Assembly (NCBI RefSeq): GCF_019320115.1
Contig: NC_089597.1
Span: 118,488,000 to 118,551,999, forward strand
Direction: 5' to 3'
Length of the DNA: 64,000 nt
Source of the DNA: Miscanthus floridulus
Taxonomy: Eukaryota > Streptophyta > Magnoliopsida > Poales > Poaceae
Each line of letters begins with the position of its first letter. The stretch's first letter is position 1. The notes below the pieces were generated by a model. The model was given only the letters and a program-made list of their open reading frames with translations, had not been told where the DNA came from and searched no databases. Positions 11,492 through 21,600 of this stretch are shown in pieces. The position numbers and the translations under genes are program-made.

Positions 11492-13156
11492 TGAAAGGTC
11501 CTAATATGGCTAGAGGGGGGGTGAATAACCTATTTAAAAATCTACAAATCAACTAGAGCAATTTGATTTGTATGACAAATAGCGAAATACAAACTTGCTC
11601 TAGCTCTACAAGGGTTGCAAACCACCTATCCAACAATTCTAGTTACAATAATTACTAGGCACATAACTTGCAATGTTACTACTCACTAAGAGCTCTCAAT
11701 TTTGCTACTCTAAAGAGCTCCACTAGATAAATTTAAAATAACAAAGCAAGCTCTCAATTCTAATTACACTAAAAAGCTTGCCACAACTAGTTTGCAAGAA
11801 TATAAATGAGTGAGTAGGATGATTATACCGCCGTATAGAGGAGTGAACCAATCACAAGGTGAATATTAAATCAATCACTAGGAGAATACCAAATGGCAAG
11901 AGACAACCAATTTTCTCCTGAGGTTCACGTGCTTGCCAACACGCTACGTCCCCGTTGTGTCGACCAACACTTGATGGTTCGGCGGCTAAGAGGTGTTGCA
12001 CAAACCTCGTCCACACAATTTGGACACCACAAAAACCTACCCACAAGTGAGGTAACTCAATGACACGAGCAATCTACTAGAGTTACCTTTCGGCGCTCCA
12101 CCGGGGAAGGTACAAATCCCCTCACAATCATCGAAGATGGCCATGAATAATCACCGACTCATGCCAATCCTCCTCCGCTGCACAAAGCCGTATAGGTGGT
12201 GGCAACCACCAAGAGCAACAAGTGAATCCCGCAGCAAAACACGAACACCAAGTTCGACCGGACGCAGGACCCCAGCGTCCGGTCGCCCGATGCTTGCCAC
12301 GTGTCATCGGCTTCAAACGCCGATCGCTCGATCTCAATGGTCAACTGATGACCGGACGCGTCAGTTAGAAAGTGACCGGACGCAGGACCTTAGCGTCCGG
12401 TCGTTTCCAGTTAGGTTCCAAACGTGAAATTTCACGACCGGACGCGTCCGGTCGGTCACGATCGGACGCAGCACCAGCGTCCGGTCCTTCTCCAACTTCT
12501 CTACGTCGCCTACGTCACTGTATGTCAGCCTGACCGGACGCACCGTGCCAGCGTCCGGTCACTTCCAGCGCCAGCGTCCGGTCGAAGACCGACGCCTACA
12601 CGCTCTCTGCTGCCACTGACTTAACGCAGGACCCCAGCGTCCGATCCACTCTGTAAGACCCTGTCTTTTCTGTATAGGGCGCCGGTGAAGTTTCTAACCC
12701 TTGTTCAAATATGCCAATCACCAAGTGTATCACCTTGTGCACATGTGTTAGCATATTTTCACAAGCATCTTCAAGGGTGTTAGCACTCCACTAGATCCTA
12801 AATGCATATGCAATGAGTTAGAGCATCTAGTGACACTTTGATAACCGTATTTCAATACGAGTTTCACCCCTCTTAATAGTACGGCTACCTAACCTAAATG
12901 TGATCACACTCGCTAAGTGTCTTGATCACCGAACCAGAATGGCTCCTACTATTTATACCTTTGTCTTGAGTCTTTTGTTTTTCTCTTTCTTCTTTTCAAG
13001 TTCAAGCATTTGATCATCACCATGCCATCACCATCGTCATGATCTTCGTCATTTCTTCATCATTTGGAGTAGTGCTACCTATCTCATAATCACTTTGATA
13101 AACTAGGTTAGCACTTAGGGTTTCATCAATTAACCAAAACCAAACTAGAGCTTTCA
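11492..13156 (-). repeat. 5' LTR of the SIRE-like Copia (1665 bp, with internal deletion)
   Basis: Bounded by TGAAAG and CTTTCA and followed by ACTTA (13157-13161), the same 5-bp site that flanks the solo LTR. Compared with the solo LTR it lacks about 245 bp, corresponding to 2584-2828; both edges share AGT, so a microhomology deletion is likely. It also has a short extra segment near 11893 (AAATGGCAAGAGAC). The GACCGGACGC/GCGTCCGGTC motif cluster lies at about 12255-12645. Confidence 0.87.
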
Positions 13157-14525
13157 ACTTATTTACCCAATAATCCTCTGAAAGGATTCATTAGCCTGAA
13201 GGATAAATTTTATTTATTTTGCACAACTAATAAGTGGTTATTTATGCATGAAGCATATTGCTCTTGTTTACTCATATTATAATTCATAGAAGAATTGCGA
13301 GCCAATTTTTTGAAAGATATAGTATTGTGGTACTGTATACCATTAATTAAGCACATATTTATGAAAAGTGTGATTTGAACAATAAAGTTCAAAGTATGGC
13401 TTTATAAGGGGGAGCATATTTGATTGAATCTACCTTGAAGGTAAACCACAAAAATTACAAATATCAAGTAGATCATATTTACTAAAACATTGAAGTTTGA
13501 TGCATAGATAGTGAAGATCAATATCTATTTACGAAGAATAGAATATTATGAAGAATACATGATCAAGAAGGTTAAATATTGCACTTTTTTTTTCCTATGT
13601 AAGTTTTTACTTGAAGGTTTCTCACGTAAGGTTTTTAATGAGACAACATGTGCAATGCAATTAACGAATGCGATGCACTTTTTTCTCCAAGAACCGTTTT
13701 TTCCACTGGATTTTCGGATGGAGTTTTTAAAGGCATGTGCATATCGTGGTAATCGTATAAGGGGGAGTGTTGTAAAACATACGGGCTCTATCCTAGAGAA
13801 AGGAGAATGATGATTTCTAATCCTAATCCGTTTATATGTGGGCTCTTTACCAAACTTTTAGGCCTTGGTATGACTATATATACGTGGGAGCTCTATGTTG
13901 TAATCATCGATTTTCAGAGGAATAAAGAATAGTCTCCCTATTTCTTGTGTCTATGTGTTTTACTTTCATGTACCATGTTGATTATGAGAGACTAAGAGGG
14001 AAATGTCCTAACCGCTGGCGATGTGTTTTATAACAGGGTTTTCCCTAACTAAATCTCATGGAGTCATGGTTCCGGATTGAGAAAAAAAATCTAGTCCTAA
14101 GTACTATTTTGTATCACAGGTTTTTTACTTTGTAATGAATTTCAATTTGATAAGAAGACATTCTGGGCTGCGCGTCGACGGCTTCTCGGATTCTTCTCCC
14201 TCGACGTGCCGGCCGTCGCCAACTCGCCATGTGTGTGCTGGTGCTGCTGATCCTATGACTACGCATGTTGCCGTTGTTTATGGGGTGTTTGGTTCTTCAG
14301 ATTAAAATTCAGTCTCTGTCAAATCAGATGTTTGCCAATCAGGAGTATTAAACATAGGCTCATTACAAAACTAATTACACAGATTAAGGTTAATTTGTAA
14401 GACAAATCTATTAAGCCTAATTAGTCAATGATTTGACAATGTGGTGCTACAGTAAACATATGCTAATGATGAATTAAATAGACTTAATAGATTCGCCTTG
14501 AGGATTAGCCACGGTTTCTACAATT
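13157..14525 (+). repeat. Second copy of the flank at 3750-5121 (duplicated segment)
   Basis: About 1370 bp nearly identical to 3750-5121. It contains the end of the decayed Copia internal region, its 268-bp LTR at 13768-14035, a spacer, and the left three quarters of the MITE. The equivalence ends at CAATT (14521-14525 here, 5117-5121 there). Beyond that this copy continues through the rest of the MITE, while the first copy jumps into the Copia internal region. Confidence 0.88.
13768..14035 (+). repeat. 3' LTR (268 bp) of the decayed Copia-like element, copy 2
   Basis: Same TGTTGTAAAACA start and TTTTATAACA end as copy 1, and the same length. A few substitutions separate the copies (for example around 13809 and 13913-13918), which fits an old but not ancient duplication. 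Confidence 0.7.
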
Positions 14526-14611
14526 TATTTTATAACTAGCTCATATTTAATGCTCCTAATTAGCCTCCTAACATCACCAGAACTAAACTGTAGCCACGTT
14601 CCAAACACCCC
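14282..14611. mobile_element. MITE, complete, GGGGTGTTTGG...CCAAACACCCC
   Basis: About 330 bp with terminal inverted repeats GGGGTGTTTGG and CCAAACACCCC. The right end is followed by TTA; the left end is preceded by TTAT, so a 3-bp TTA target duplication of the PIF/Harbinger (Tourist) kind is possible but depends on where the left end is set. The interior carries CCTAATTAGTC and GCTACAGTAA, common in grass MITEs. Confidence 0.7.
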
Positions 14612-14893
14612 TTAATCCTGCGGTGCCGCGAGGGCGCTGGATCGCGAGCTTTGGATGGTTTCCAACTGCGTGCGTGTGGGCGTGTAGACGTCATCGCACC
14701 TACTAGATCATCGCGTCTCCGTGTTCCTGCTGCTGTCCTCTGAATCCGGATCGGTAGTGGCATCTGACAGACATCGAGCAATACTACAGCAGCAAGTTGA
14801 GCACCGGCCGCCGTCGGTGACGTTTCAGTCGCTGTCAAAATTTGTCTCCTGAATCCTGATCAGTAGCAATTGGTGCTCTGGCCTGGCGTGCAA
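14612..14893. other. Intergenic sequence, nothing recognised
   Basis: Moderately GC-rich stretch between two MITEs with no supported coding region. A 92-residue minus-strand frame (14560-14838) overlaps the MITE and has no recognisable domain. Confidence 0.5.
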
Positions 14894-15134
14894 GGCCACG
14901 TTTAGTTTCAAAAAGTTTTCCCAAAAAATACTACAGTAACTATCACATCGAATCTTACGATATATGCATAGAGTATTAAATATAGACGAAAAAAAACTAA
15001 TTACACAGTTTTATTAGAAATCGTGAGACAAACGTTTTAAGCCTAATTAGTCCATGATTAAATACTAATTACCAAATAAAAACAAAAGTGCTACAGTAAC
15101 TAAATTCCTAAATTTCACCCGACTGAACAAGGCC
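14894..15134. mobile_element. MITE of the GGCC...TTTAGTT / GAACAAGGCC type
   Basis: Starts GGCCACGTTTAGTTTC and ends GACTGAACAAGGCC. The interior has the family's conserved elements: CACATCGAATCTTACG, TATTAAATATAGA, CTAATTACACAGTTT, TTTTAAGCCTAATTAGTCCATG and AAAAGTGCTACAGTAA. About 240 bp. The same family in reverse orientation lies at 43266-43502. Superfamily not assigned from sequence alone. Confidence 0.75.
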
Positions 15135-16909
15135 CAACTTGCGCTGCGTACCCTGTGCCCTTCATTCCTGCTGACTGCCAACGCTGCTGTCAGAGCTGTG
15201 CGGAGGATGAAAGATTGAAAGAACCGGCAGAGACAGCAGCGTGCTCCGCTTCGGAATCGTGTTGCATGCACGGACGGAGAAAAGAATCCGAATCCAGCCG
15301 ATCTGTCTATCGTCTCTCATCTCTGCACTGCAGTAGTGTCCAGCCAGACCCCGAGACAGCGTCGCTGCCTCGCTGGACTGTTCTTATCCTCGAGACGATT
15401 ACGATCGATCCCCTCATGATCTGCGCCGTCACACACACGTTTGTTCAAGTTTTTAGTGTAACGTACCAACAAACTAATCACAGAACGGCTCCATTTGTTT
15501 CAGGCTATGCCGCGAAGATTAGGCTGCCAGTCTGCCACGACCTGGGCACACGAGAGACGAAACTTTAGCCGAAAGAGACGGCTCGGGAGACGGTAGCGGC
15601 AGCTTCCGACCATGCCGGCACCGTCGTTGGGAGCTGGGAACTCGCCGCTGCTCTGCAACTGCATGGCACGGCAGGGCTCGGAGAGAACGGTGCTTTTTTT
15701 TTAAATTACACAGTACAACGTAGACGTTCATAACACACATATTTATTTTTATGGACATACGTACGCAAATCCTACTTTTTTTAGCACCTCCGAAGGACTA
15801 AGCCGACAGATCTTGAAATTGACGAAGTCACTCCATGTGCCTCACTGGCGTCGTTAAATCCTAAAATAAATTCAAAAAAATACGGACACCCGTGAACCCG
15901 GGTGGATAGATTCCGCGACAAGGAAATCAGTTGAGAGAGAATGGTGTTAGTTTTATTAGCGGACCGGCTGACGACTTCAGAGGGTACGGCCTTCGATTGG
16001 AGGAGTTTCTTTCCTTCTGAATGTTCAAAGACTAATGGGCCAGAATGTACGTACCTCTTAGCCCATTTAATATTGGCCTTTTGATTTCCTTCTAACTTTG
16101 TTGCAGGCTGCATGCAGTCACGCCGATTTTCGACAGCTTATATGCATGTGGCGCTTAGTCAAACAGTTCTCAGTTTTTTTAAGAAAAAAACATTGTATTA
16201 CCTACTACTTGACCGTGAGTTGCATATATTAGCTGCTTAATAAGGTTGCTTCATTTTCACAAAATGATTTACTACAATCCAATAGGAAATGAGATGATGG
16301 AACGTCAACTGACCTGCTTAAAATCTGAAGAGATCCACTCTGCTTAAAATGATTTGCACCAAGCCACGCACCGACTACACCAATTAAAGCTAAGGACCGA
16401 TTACGCGAAGTCGTGCAAAGAAACTACAACAAAGAGGTGAACTCTTTCCTTACTGAATATGAATGTATTAAAAATGAGAATTTTATACTACCTAAATGTT
16501 GTACATATGTTTTACTAAGGTTTACACAAGAAGGAGGCGCTGCTGGACCAAAGGAGATGAGTCACACCAAGGAGAAAATGGTTTGTACATGAAAGCTGAA
16601 CCGGCACACTACATGCTGACAGAAGACTAAAGTTCCAAGAGCTACACACACCAACTGATGAAGATTCACCGTACAAGATGCATATGGACGGAAACATCAT
16701 CAAGTCTACTTTCACCTCCAACAAACGGCTCGTCTTTTCGACCGTCCATTAAGGAGTAATGTCCAATTTAGTGAAGACTGGCAGGAAGGCTGAAAGACAC
16801 ACGAGGCTTCTCGGGAACCCATTGTTTCCACCCTTCACCTTCCTAATCAGAGAAGAAACTCACGAGACTTTCACACCTAGCTAGGAGGGGTGTTCCTAGT
16901 CTAAGGGCC
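15135..16909. other. Intergenic sequence without supported genes
   Basis: Low-complexity AT-rich parts alternate with a GC-richer part at 15140-15660. Short frames (15155-15568 plus, 15781-16113 minus) have no domain, no consistent codon use and no splice context. From 16910 a stretch beginning GGGCCCGTTTGGTAGG looks like the end of a MITE-like element cut off near 17020. Confidence 0.45.
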
Positions 16910-17639
16910 CGTTTGGTAGGAAGAAACGATTCTGTTTCTGAAGGGAATCGGCTGAAACGGATCCAAACGAGTTACTGCCCCTAGAATCGGAACCGAAATA
17001 TTTCAGGCTCCTTCATTAAAACTAGTATATTGCCCGTGCTAACGCTATGGTGAGATTTAGGATAACACAAATTAAACAAGCAAAATCATGTATATGCTTT
17101 AGTGATTTTGAAAAATCATCGATCACATATTATAATATTAGAATACAAAAGAGGGTGAGAACATAGGCACACTACAAAAGCTAGTCATCTCATGGTCACA
17201 CTTACAGACTTACTGCAAACTTACTGCAAATAGGGTGAGAACATAGGCACCAGCAGCGACACCCAAACATATTACAGACCCTAAACTGCAGGGAAGAAAC
17301 CAAGATTACAACATCAGGGGGACCACCTCCATACGAAACCAAAGTAGTAATACAGAATTCAGCAATTGTCATGATATGGTACCTGAAAAAATCAAGGACA
17401 TCAGCAACTGATCTGCAAGGTCATCGACAAATGGCACAGGCACATCAGCTGAAGCAACAGCGAGGCAGCCTTTGGACAGAAGAACAGTCCTTGGAAGCAA
17501 GACATGTCTACCACACAAGAAGAATTTCCCCAATGTATTAAGTTGCTGTATCTATGGCCAAGCTTGCTACCTTTACCAAAAAAAATCTAGAGGCAACAAA
17601 GGCACATGATTTAAGGCTACATCCGGATAAGTTACGAGC

Positions 17640-19070
17640 GCGGGCTTGTCCTCGTCTCCATATACAGAAACCGATAGAGGGCCATGCCTCGTCTTTACTC
17701 GATGCTCCTGAGGAAACACAAGTCACAGCACATGTTCAGGATCATCAGAATTCAGTCCTGTACAGAGAAATAACACAATCAGACATATTTTGAGTTTGAC
17801 ATATTACATCTAATTCCTCATTAGTTGACACCGGGACGAATCAAGAGCGTGTATTCTCAGAAAGGAAGAAGGGAAAGGAAAAGCAGTGAAGTACCGACTG
17901 TTCCAATGGCGACGCCTGCGCTGGTGCTCCTGCTGGAGTGGTGCTCCAGCCACCCCATGTCCATGCTCGAGTCCTGCAAGCGCGTACACCAGAGAATGGC
18001 AGGAAAAATAAACTTCAAAGTCACTTGAGATGAACTCAGAGATAAAAACAAGGCATTGCCATATATCACGGTATGAACATGATGATAGGCTAAAGCCTTC
18101 ACCATGATGGTTAGAGATCATACCGTCACAAACTTGCTTAAGTTTTAACAGGCTAAAAAATCAACCTTCCTAGGAAATCGTGTTACATGAGGATTCACTT
18201 TACCTTGAGATTGGCTGCTTCAAGGTTAGCTCCTCTTAAGTTGGCTTGTGTAGGCTTTTAGCAGTCTGAAAATCCATTTGACATGGGCAATAAGATGCAC
18301 AGGTAAAAATACGATTTCAATATTTATGGTTTACAGCCTACTAAAAGCCAGTTGATATGAATCTTTTATTTGCACCAATCTAGGTAAATAATATAGCATT
18401 ATCCCTATGAAGGAAAACAAACAGGCATGTCTCTTGAGTGCACTTCAGCAAACACTGAATTCTGCTGCCACATTTTGGATGCTGATATATAAACATAGTA
18501 TCACTGCACTAACATCCAACAACAGAGCAAAAATAATAAAAAAAATACACTATGATTTATTCCACTGTCTATAATGATTTTGACATGGAGTATAGTGTAT
18601 GTGAACAGGAACACAATATGCTGAGTAGTGTGCACAATGGTTTGCATACCTGTAAATGGGCATAATGAAGATCCGTTTCAAAGAAGCTACATCGTGTTAA
18701 GCATGCATCTGCAAAATAAACAGAGCATATGTTTTTCTTTTTATCATAGCAACTCAATGATGGTTCTTGCAAAAATACGGAAGTATCAAAATTCATACAC
18801 AGTGCTAGAGACATAGTACCATTGACAAATATATTCAACAATAGTACAGTTGTCAAGAACCAAGTAATGAAGGAACAGGATTAATGTGAGCATTGCTACC
18901 TTTCAAGTTGGCACTTCGAATAGATTTGCTCCAATAAACTCACACCTGCTATTCCGAAACAGTGAACATGAATGCCAAATGAGAGAGAGAGGAGCCACGC
19001 AGTTGCTGATAAGAATGGTTTCTTACTCACGCAAATTTGCGTTTTGGAAAGATGAAGACAAATCTTCCAC
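17640..19070 (-). pseudogene. FIP2-like pentapeptide-repeat protein gene, exon remnants
   Basis: Read on the minus strand, small exon-like blocks with AG/GT borders follow one another: 19070-19031 (ends SSSFQNANL), 18945-18900 (CEFIGANL, then SANLK after one missing base), 18708-18650 (DACLTRCSFFETDLHYAHLQ), 18265-18204 (QANLRGANLEAANLK) and 17973-17895 (weak, AGAPLQ). A last block near 17760-17640 could be the 3' end. The A-N-L-x-x periodicity is a pentapeptide-repeat helix. Order and wording resemble plant FIP2-type proteins (N-terminal BTB/T1 domain, C-terminal pentapeptide repeats), as I recall that family. A 1-nt deletion in the second block and an in-frame TAA at the start of the fourth argue for a pseudogene. 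No BTB part was found upstream; the Gypsy insertion starts at 19914. Confidence 0.6.
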
Positions 19071-19079
19071 CTGCTGATA

Positions 19080-19913
19080 AGAATATAGAGGTACATTATT
19101 ATCAGTAAAATGTTTCTTTTTATACAGAAAAAACTTAGCCAAGAACTAAACTAAGAAACTCTTTTTAAGAAATCTGAGACAAAATTGAAACATTTATACA
19201 GTCATATTGTAGACAAGTAAATTAGCATATTTTCTACAGCCTGCTACTGCTAAGAAGATGGCAAACAACACGAAATCCAGGTGCTCATCAGAGGTGGACC
19301 TAGAAAAGCACCCATAATTTTCGCAAAAAAAAAAAAAACAAATATCAGAGTTAGTAGTAGAATTAATGCATACATAGTCTAACAATTAGGACAGCTTTCC
19401 TGACATCACGAACCATTAGTTCTTATGGCATGATGGATGACTTCAGAGTAGAATAACAGGGAATCACATCACAGACATACAAATAGCCATAGTTCAGAAC
19501 CATACAAGAAGTATTATAGCTAAATGAAACAATTCACCAAATTACAGATTCCAAACTGACGTTTCAGATTTAGGCACGAAAACAGGAACTGTTAAACGCA
19601 ATTAATATATAATCATCTGATTATTCCTTTATTTTTGTGCTCTGTTATCAGAGTTATCAGCCAAGAGAAATGATCTATGCATACAAGCTACAATTCGTTT
19701 GCGGCCAGGATACAGTTGCACCTAATACTGAATACTTTGCCTAACTTCATGTCTCATTTCTGCAATATAAATACAGGATAGATCTGAAAAGGAAACAAAT
19801 CATGTCTCACTTCTGCATATGTACACTTGGCTGCATACCCCTAAATTAATGAGCCTACAGTATCATAACAATTGGCTAACTAAATCAGAGTATCATAAAC
19901 AGAGGGGCATTTA
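19080..19913. other. Intron-like or intergenic AT-rich sequence
   Basis: No coding block could be supported here. It may be intron sequence of the FIP2-like remnant, which is cut by the truncated end of the Gypsy element at about 19914. Confidence 0.4.
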
Positions 19914-20854
19914 AAAAGGTTCATAGCAGGGGTACAAACGATCGAGAGAGGGACATGTCCCAAGTCTCTGATGGAATGGTCGAAAGGGTTGCCGAGAGCT
20001 TGGGTCGCTGCTCAGCTGTGTGTGAAGTGTTGTGTGTGTTTAACTTATGTGTCAAGAGTCGCTCCCCTTAGTGGGGGGCTCTGCCCTCCCTTTTATAGAC
20101 CAAGGGGGGAGCAGGGGTTATAGATGGGAGAAAAGAGAAAAACCAGGGGCCAAGAAGCCCCTCCGAAGGTGTTGAGCCCTCCTTTTCCGCTGAGCTAGCC
20201 TTGCTGACACGGCCAGACGGTGTCAGGGAGTGGGACGTTCGCGGGTGCCCGTGTCCTAGCGACGCCATGCCCTTACCGGATCAGCAAGTGGCCGCATCCC
20301 GTCCCGCCCCTCCGGGTGGCGTGTCGGACAAGGGTGTTGGCATGTGGCCCTGTGGGGAGCGGACGGCGCGGTGACAGTACGTCCGTCACTGTAGATGGCG
20401 CGAGTCTCTTCCTGGACCGTAGCGGTTGTCGTATGCCTATGCTAGTATCCGCACCCGAGGGCTAATGGCGGCGCCTACAACACTGTGGGATAAAAGTCGG
20501 CGCCTACAACACCTGTGCTTGTCAGCATGAAGGTGCAGGGTGCAGTCATCGGGCGAGGCGGAGCCAGCCCTCAGCCATCGGTCAGGACAGAGCCTGTCCT
20601 CAAACGTCGGGCAAGGCGGAGCCCGCCCCCGGACACCAGACGAGGCGGAGCCAGCCCTCGGGGGTCGGGCGAGGCGAAGCCAGCCCTCGGGGGTCGGGCG
20701 GGGAGGAGCCAGCCCTCGGGGGTCGGGCGAGGCGGAGCTAGTCTTCCATCGTTCGGGCAAGAAGCGTAGTAGCGTTCTTGTCTGACCGGAAGCGTCAACG
20801 TTCGATGGTTATTAGTTCCACCTCATTGGGTACCCCGGTATTAGGTCCCCGACA
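19914..20854 (-). repeat. 3' LTR of the Gypsy element, outer end truncated
   Basis: Matches 35083-35967 of the right LTR, starting near AAGGTTCATAGCAGGGG and ending CCCCGACA at 20854. The segment equivalent to 34926-35082, with the TGTCGG terminus, is absent. It holds an array of about 30-bp units (20551-20745) that is longer than in the other LTR. Confidence 0.85.
20551..20745. repeat. 30-bp minisatellite inside the Gypsy 3' LTR
   Basis: About six degenerate units of GCGAGGCGGAGCCAGCCCTC followed by GGGGGTCGGG. The last three are close to identical. The other LTR (35718-35855) has about four units, so the array has changed length since insertion. Confidence 0.75.
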
Positions 20855-21430
20855 GTAGCCCCTGATCCCTTGGGTGATTCAAGCAGAATCGCCCGGGGGT
20901 ATTTTGATTTGCCAGAGGGTGCGCGCGAGCGCACCTGATGGGTGTAGCCCCCGAGCCCCTGGGTGATTTGGGCAGAATTGCACGGGGGTTGCTTTGGACC
21001 CTTCGCGGGTAAGGCTATGAGGTTTGGTTTCGTCAACCGGAAAGCTTTAAGGGAACTCTGGTGTCTCGTTCGTGGGGATTTTGTCTAGGGTCAGCCTGGC
21101 TGGGGCTCGACTTCGGATCGAGGCCCAATTGATGCTAGTGTACCTGGGTCCCAGTTGCTTACAGGCCCATCCTCTGTTGGGTTGGTCGTTGAGACTGTTG
21201 GGCCGATCCCTAGATGTTCTAGGCCCAGGTGGGCCAGAGAAGAAGCATTCTGACCCATATTCCCTCTATGGGAAAGGAGTCCAGTCAGCTTGGGAAGGCG
21301 AACCGTCCAGCGCGGTTTTGGTGGGAAAGGATAGGGATTGCGGGCGTGTATCCCGTGAGGTGATGTGACGGTGTGCGTGGCAGGCTCAGAGATCGAGGTA
21401 GACGGTTGTTCTTCTCGCATCCATCGCCCC

Positions 21431-21437
21431 TATAAAA
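21431..21437 (+). promoter_or_regulatory. TATA box of the antisense gene in the Gypsy element
   Basis: TATAAAA in CGCCCCTATAAAACCATG, about 165 bp before the ATG at 21601, on the strand opposite to the retrotransposon genes. The spacing leaves room for a leader of about 130 bases. It is the only good TATA box near this gene start. Confidence 0.55.
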
Positions 21438-21600
21438 CCATGGGGTTCACCCCCAGGGTTCCGTATTCGGCCTCCTCGTCTTCGCGTCTGACTCTTCCGT
21501 CGTCAATCGCCTTAGCCTCCTGCATCCATACTGCCGTCAAGCTCACGCCCGCGTCGCAGCCGCCGTCGAGCTCGCACCCACCTTTTTTCGCGACACCTCA

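Larger units (their letters stand above)
5117..13156 (-). mobile_element. SIRE-like Ty1/Copia retrotransposon, 3' LTR missing
   Basis: A minus-strand element: 5' LTR at 11492-13156, PBS at 11478-11489, then gag, protease, integrase, RT and RNase H in the Copia order (integrase before RT), reading towards lower coordinates. The left end does not reach a polypurine tract or 3' LTR. It stops at 5117-5121 in a 5-bp microhomology (CAATT) with the MITE of the flanking sequence. By comparison with 41120-41258, about 140 bp of internal sequence plus the 3' LTR are missing. Every coding domain carries stops or frameshifts, so the element is dead. Confidence 0.85.

Noticed and set aside
16910..17060. 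Helitron or MITE end near GGGCCCGTTTGG and AAAACTAGTATATTGCCCG
   Set aside because: Suggestive of transposon ends, but neither a partner end nor a target duplication could be found by eye.
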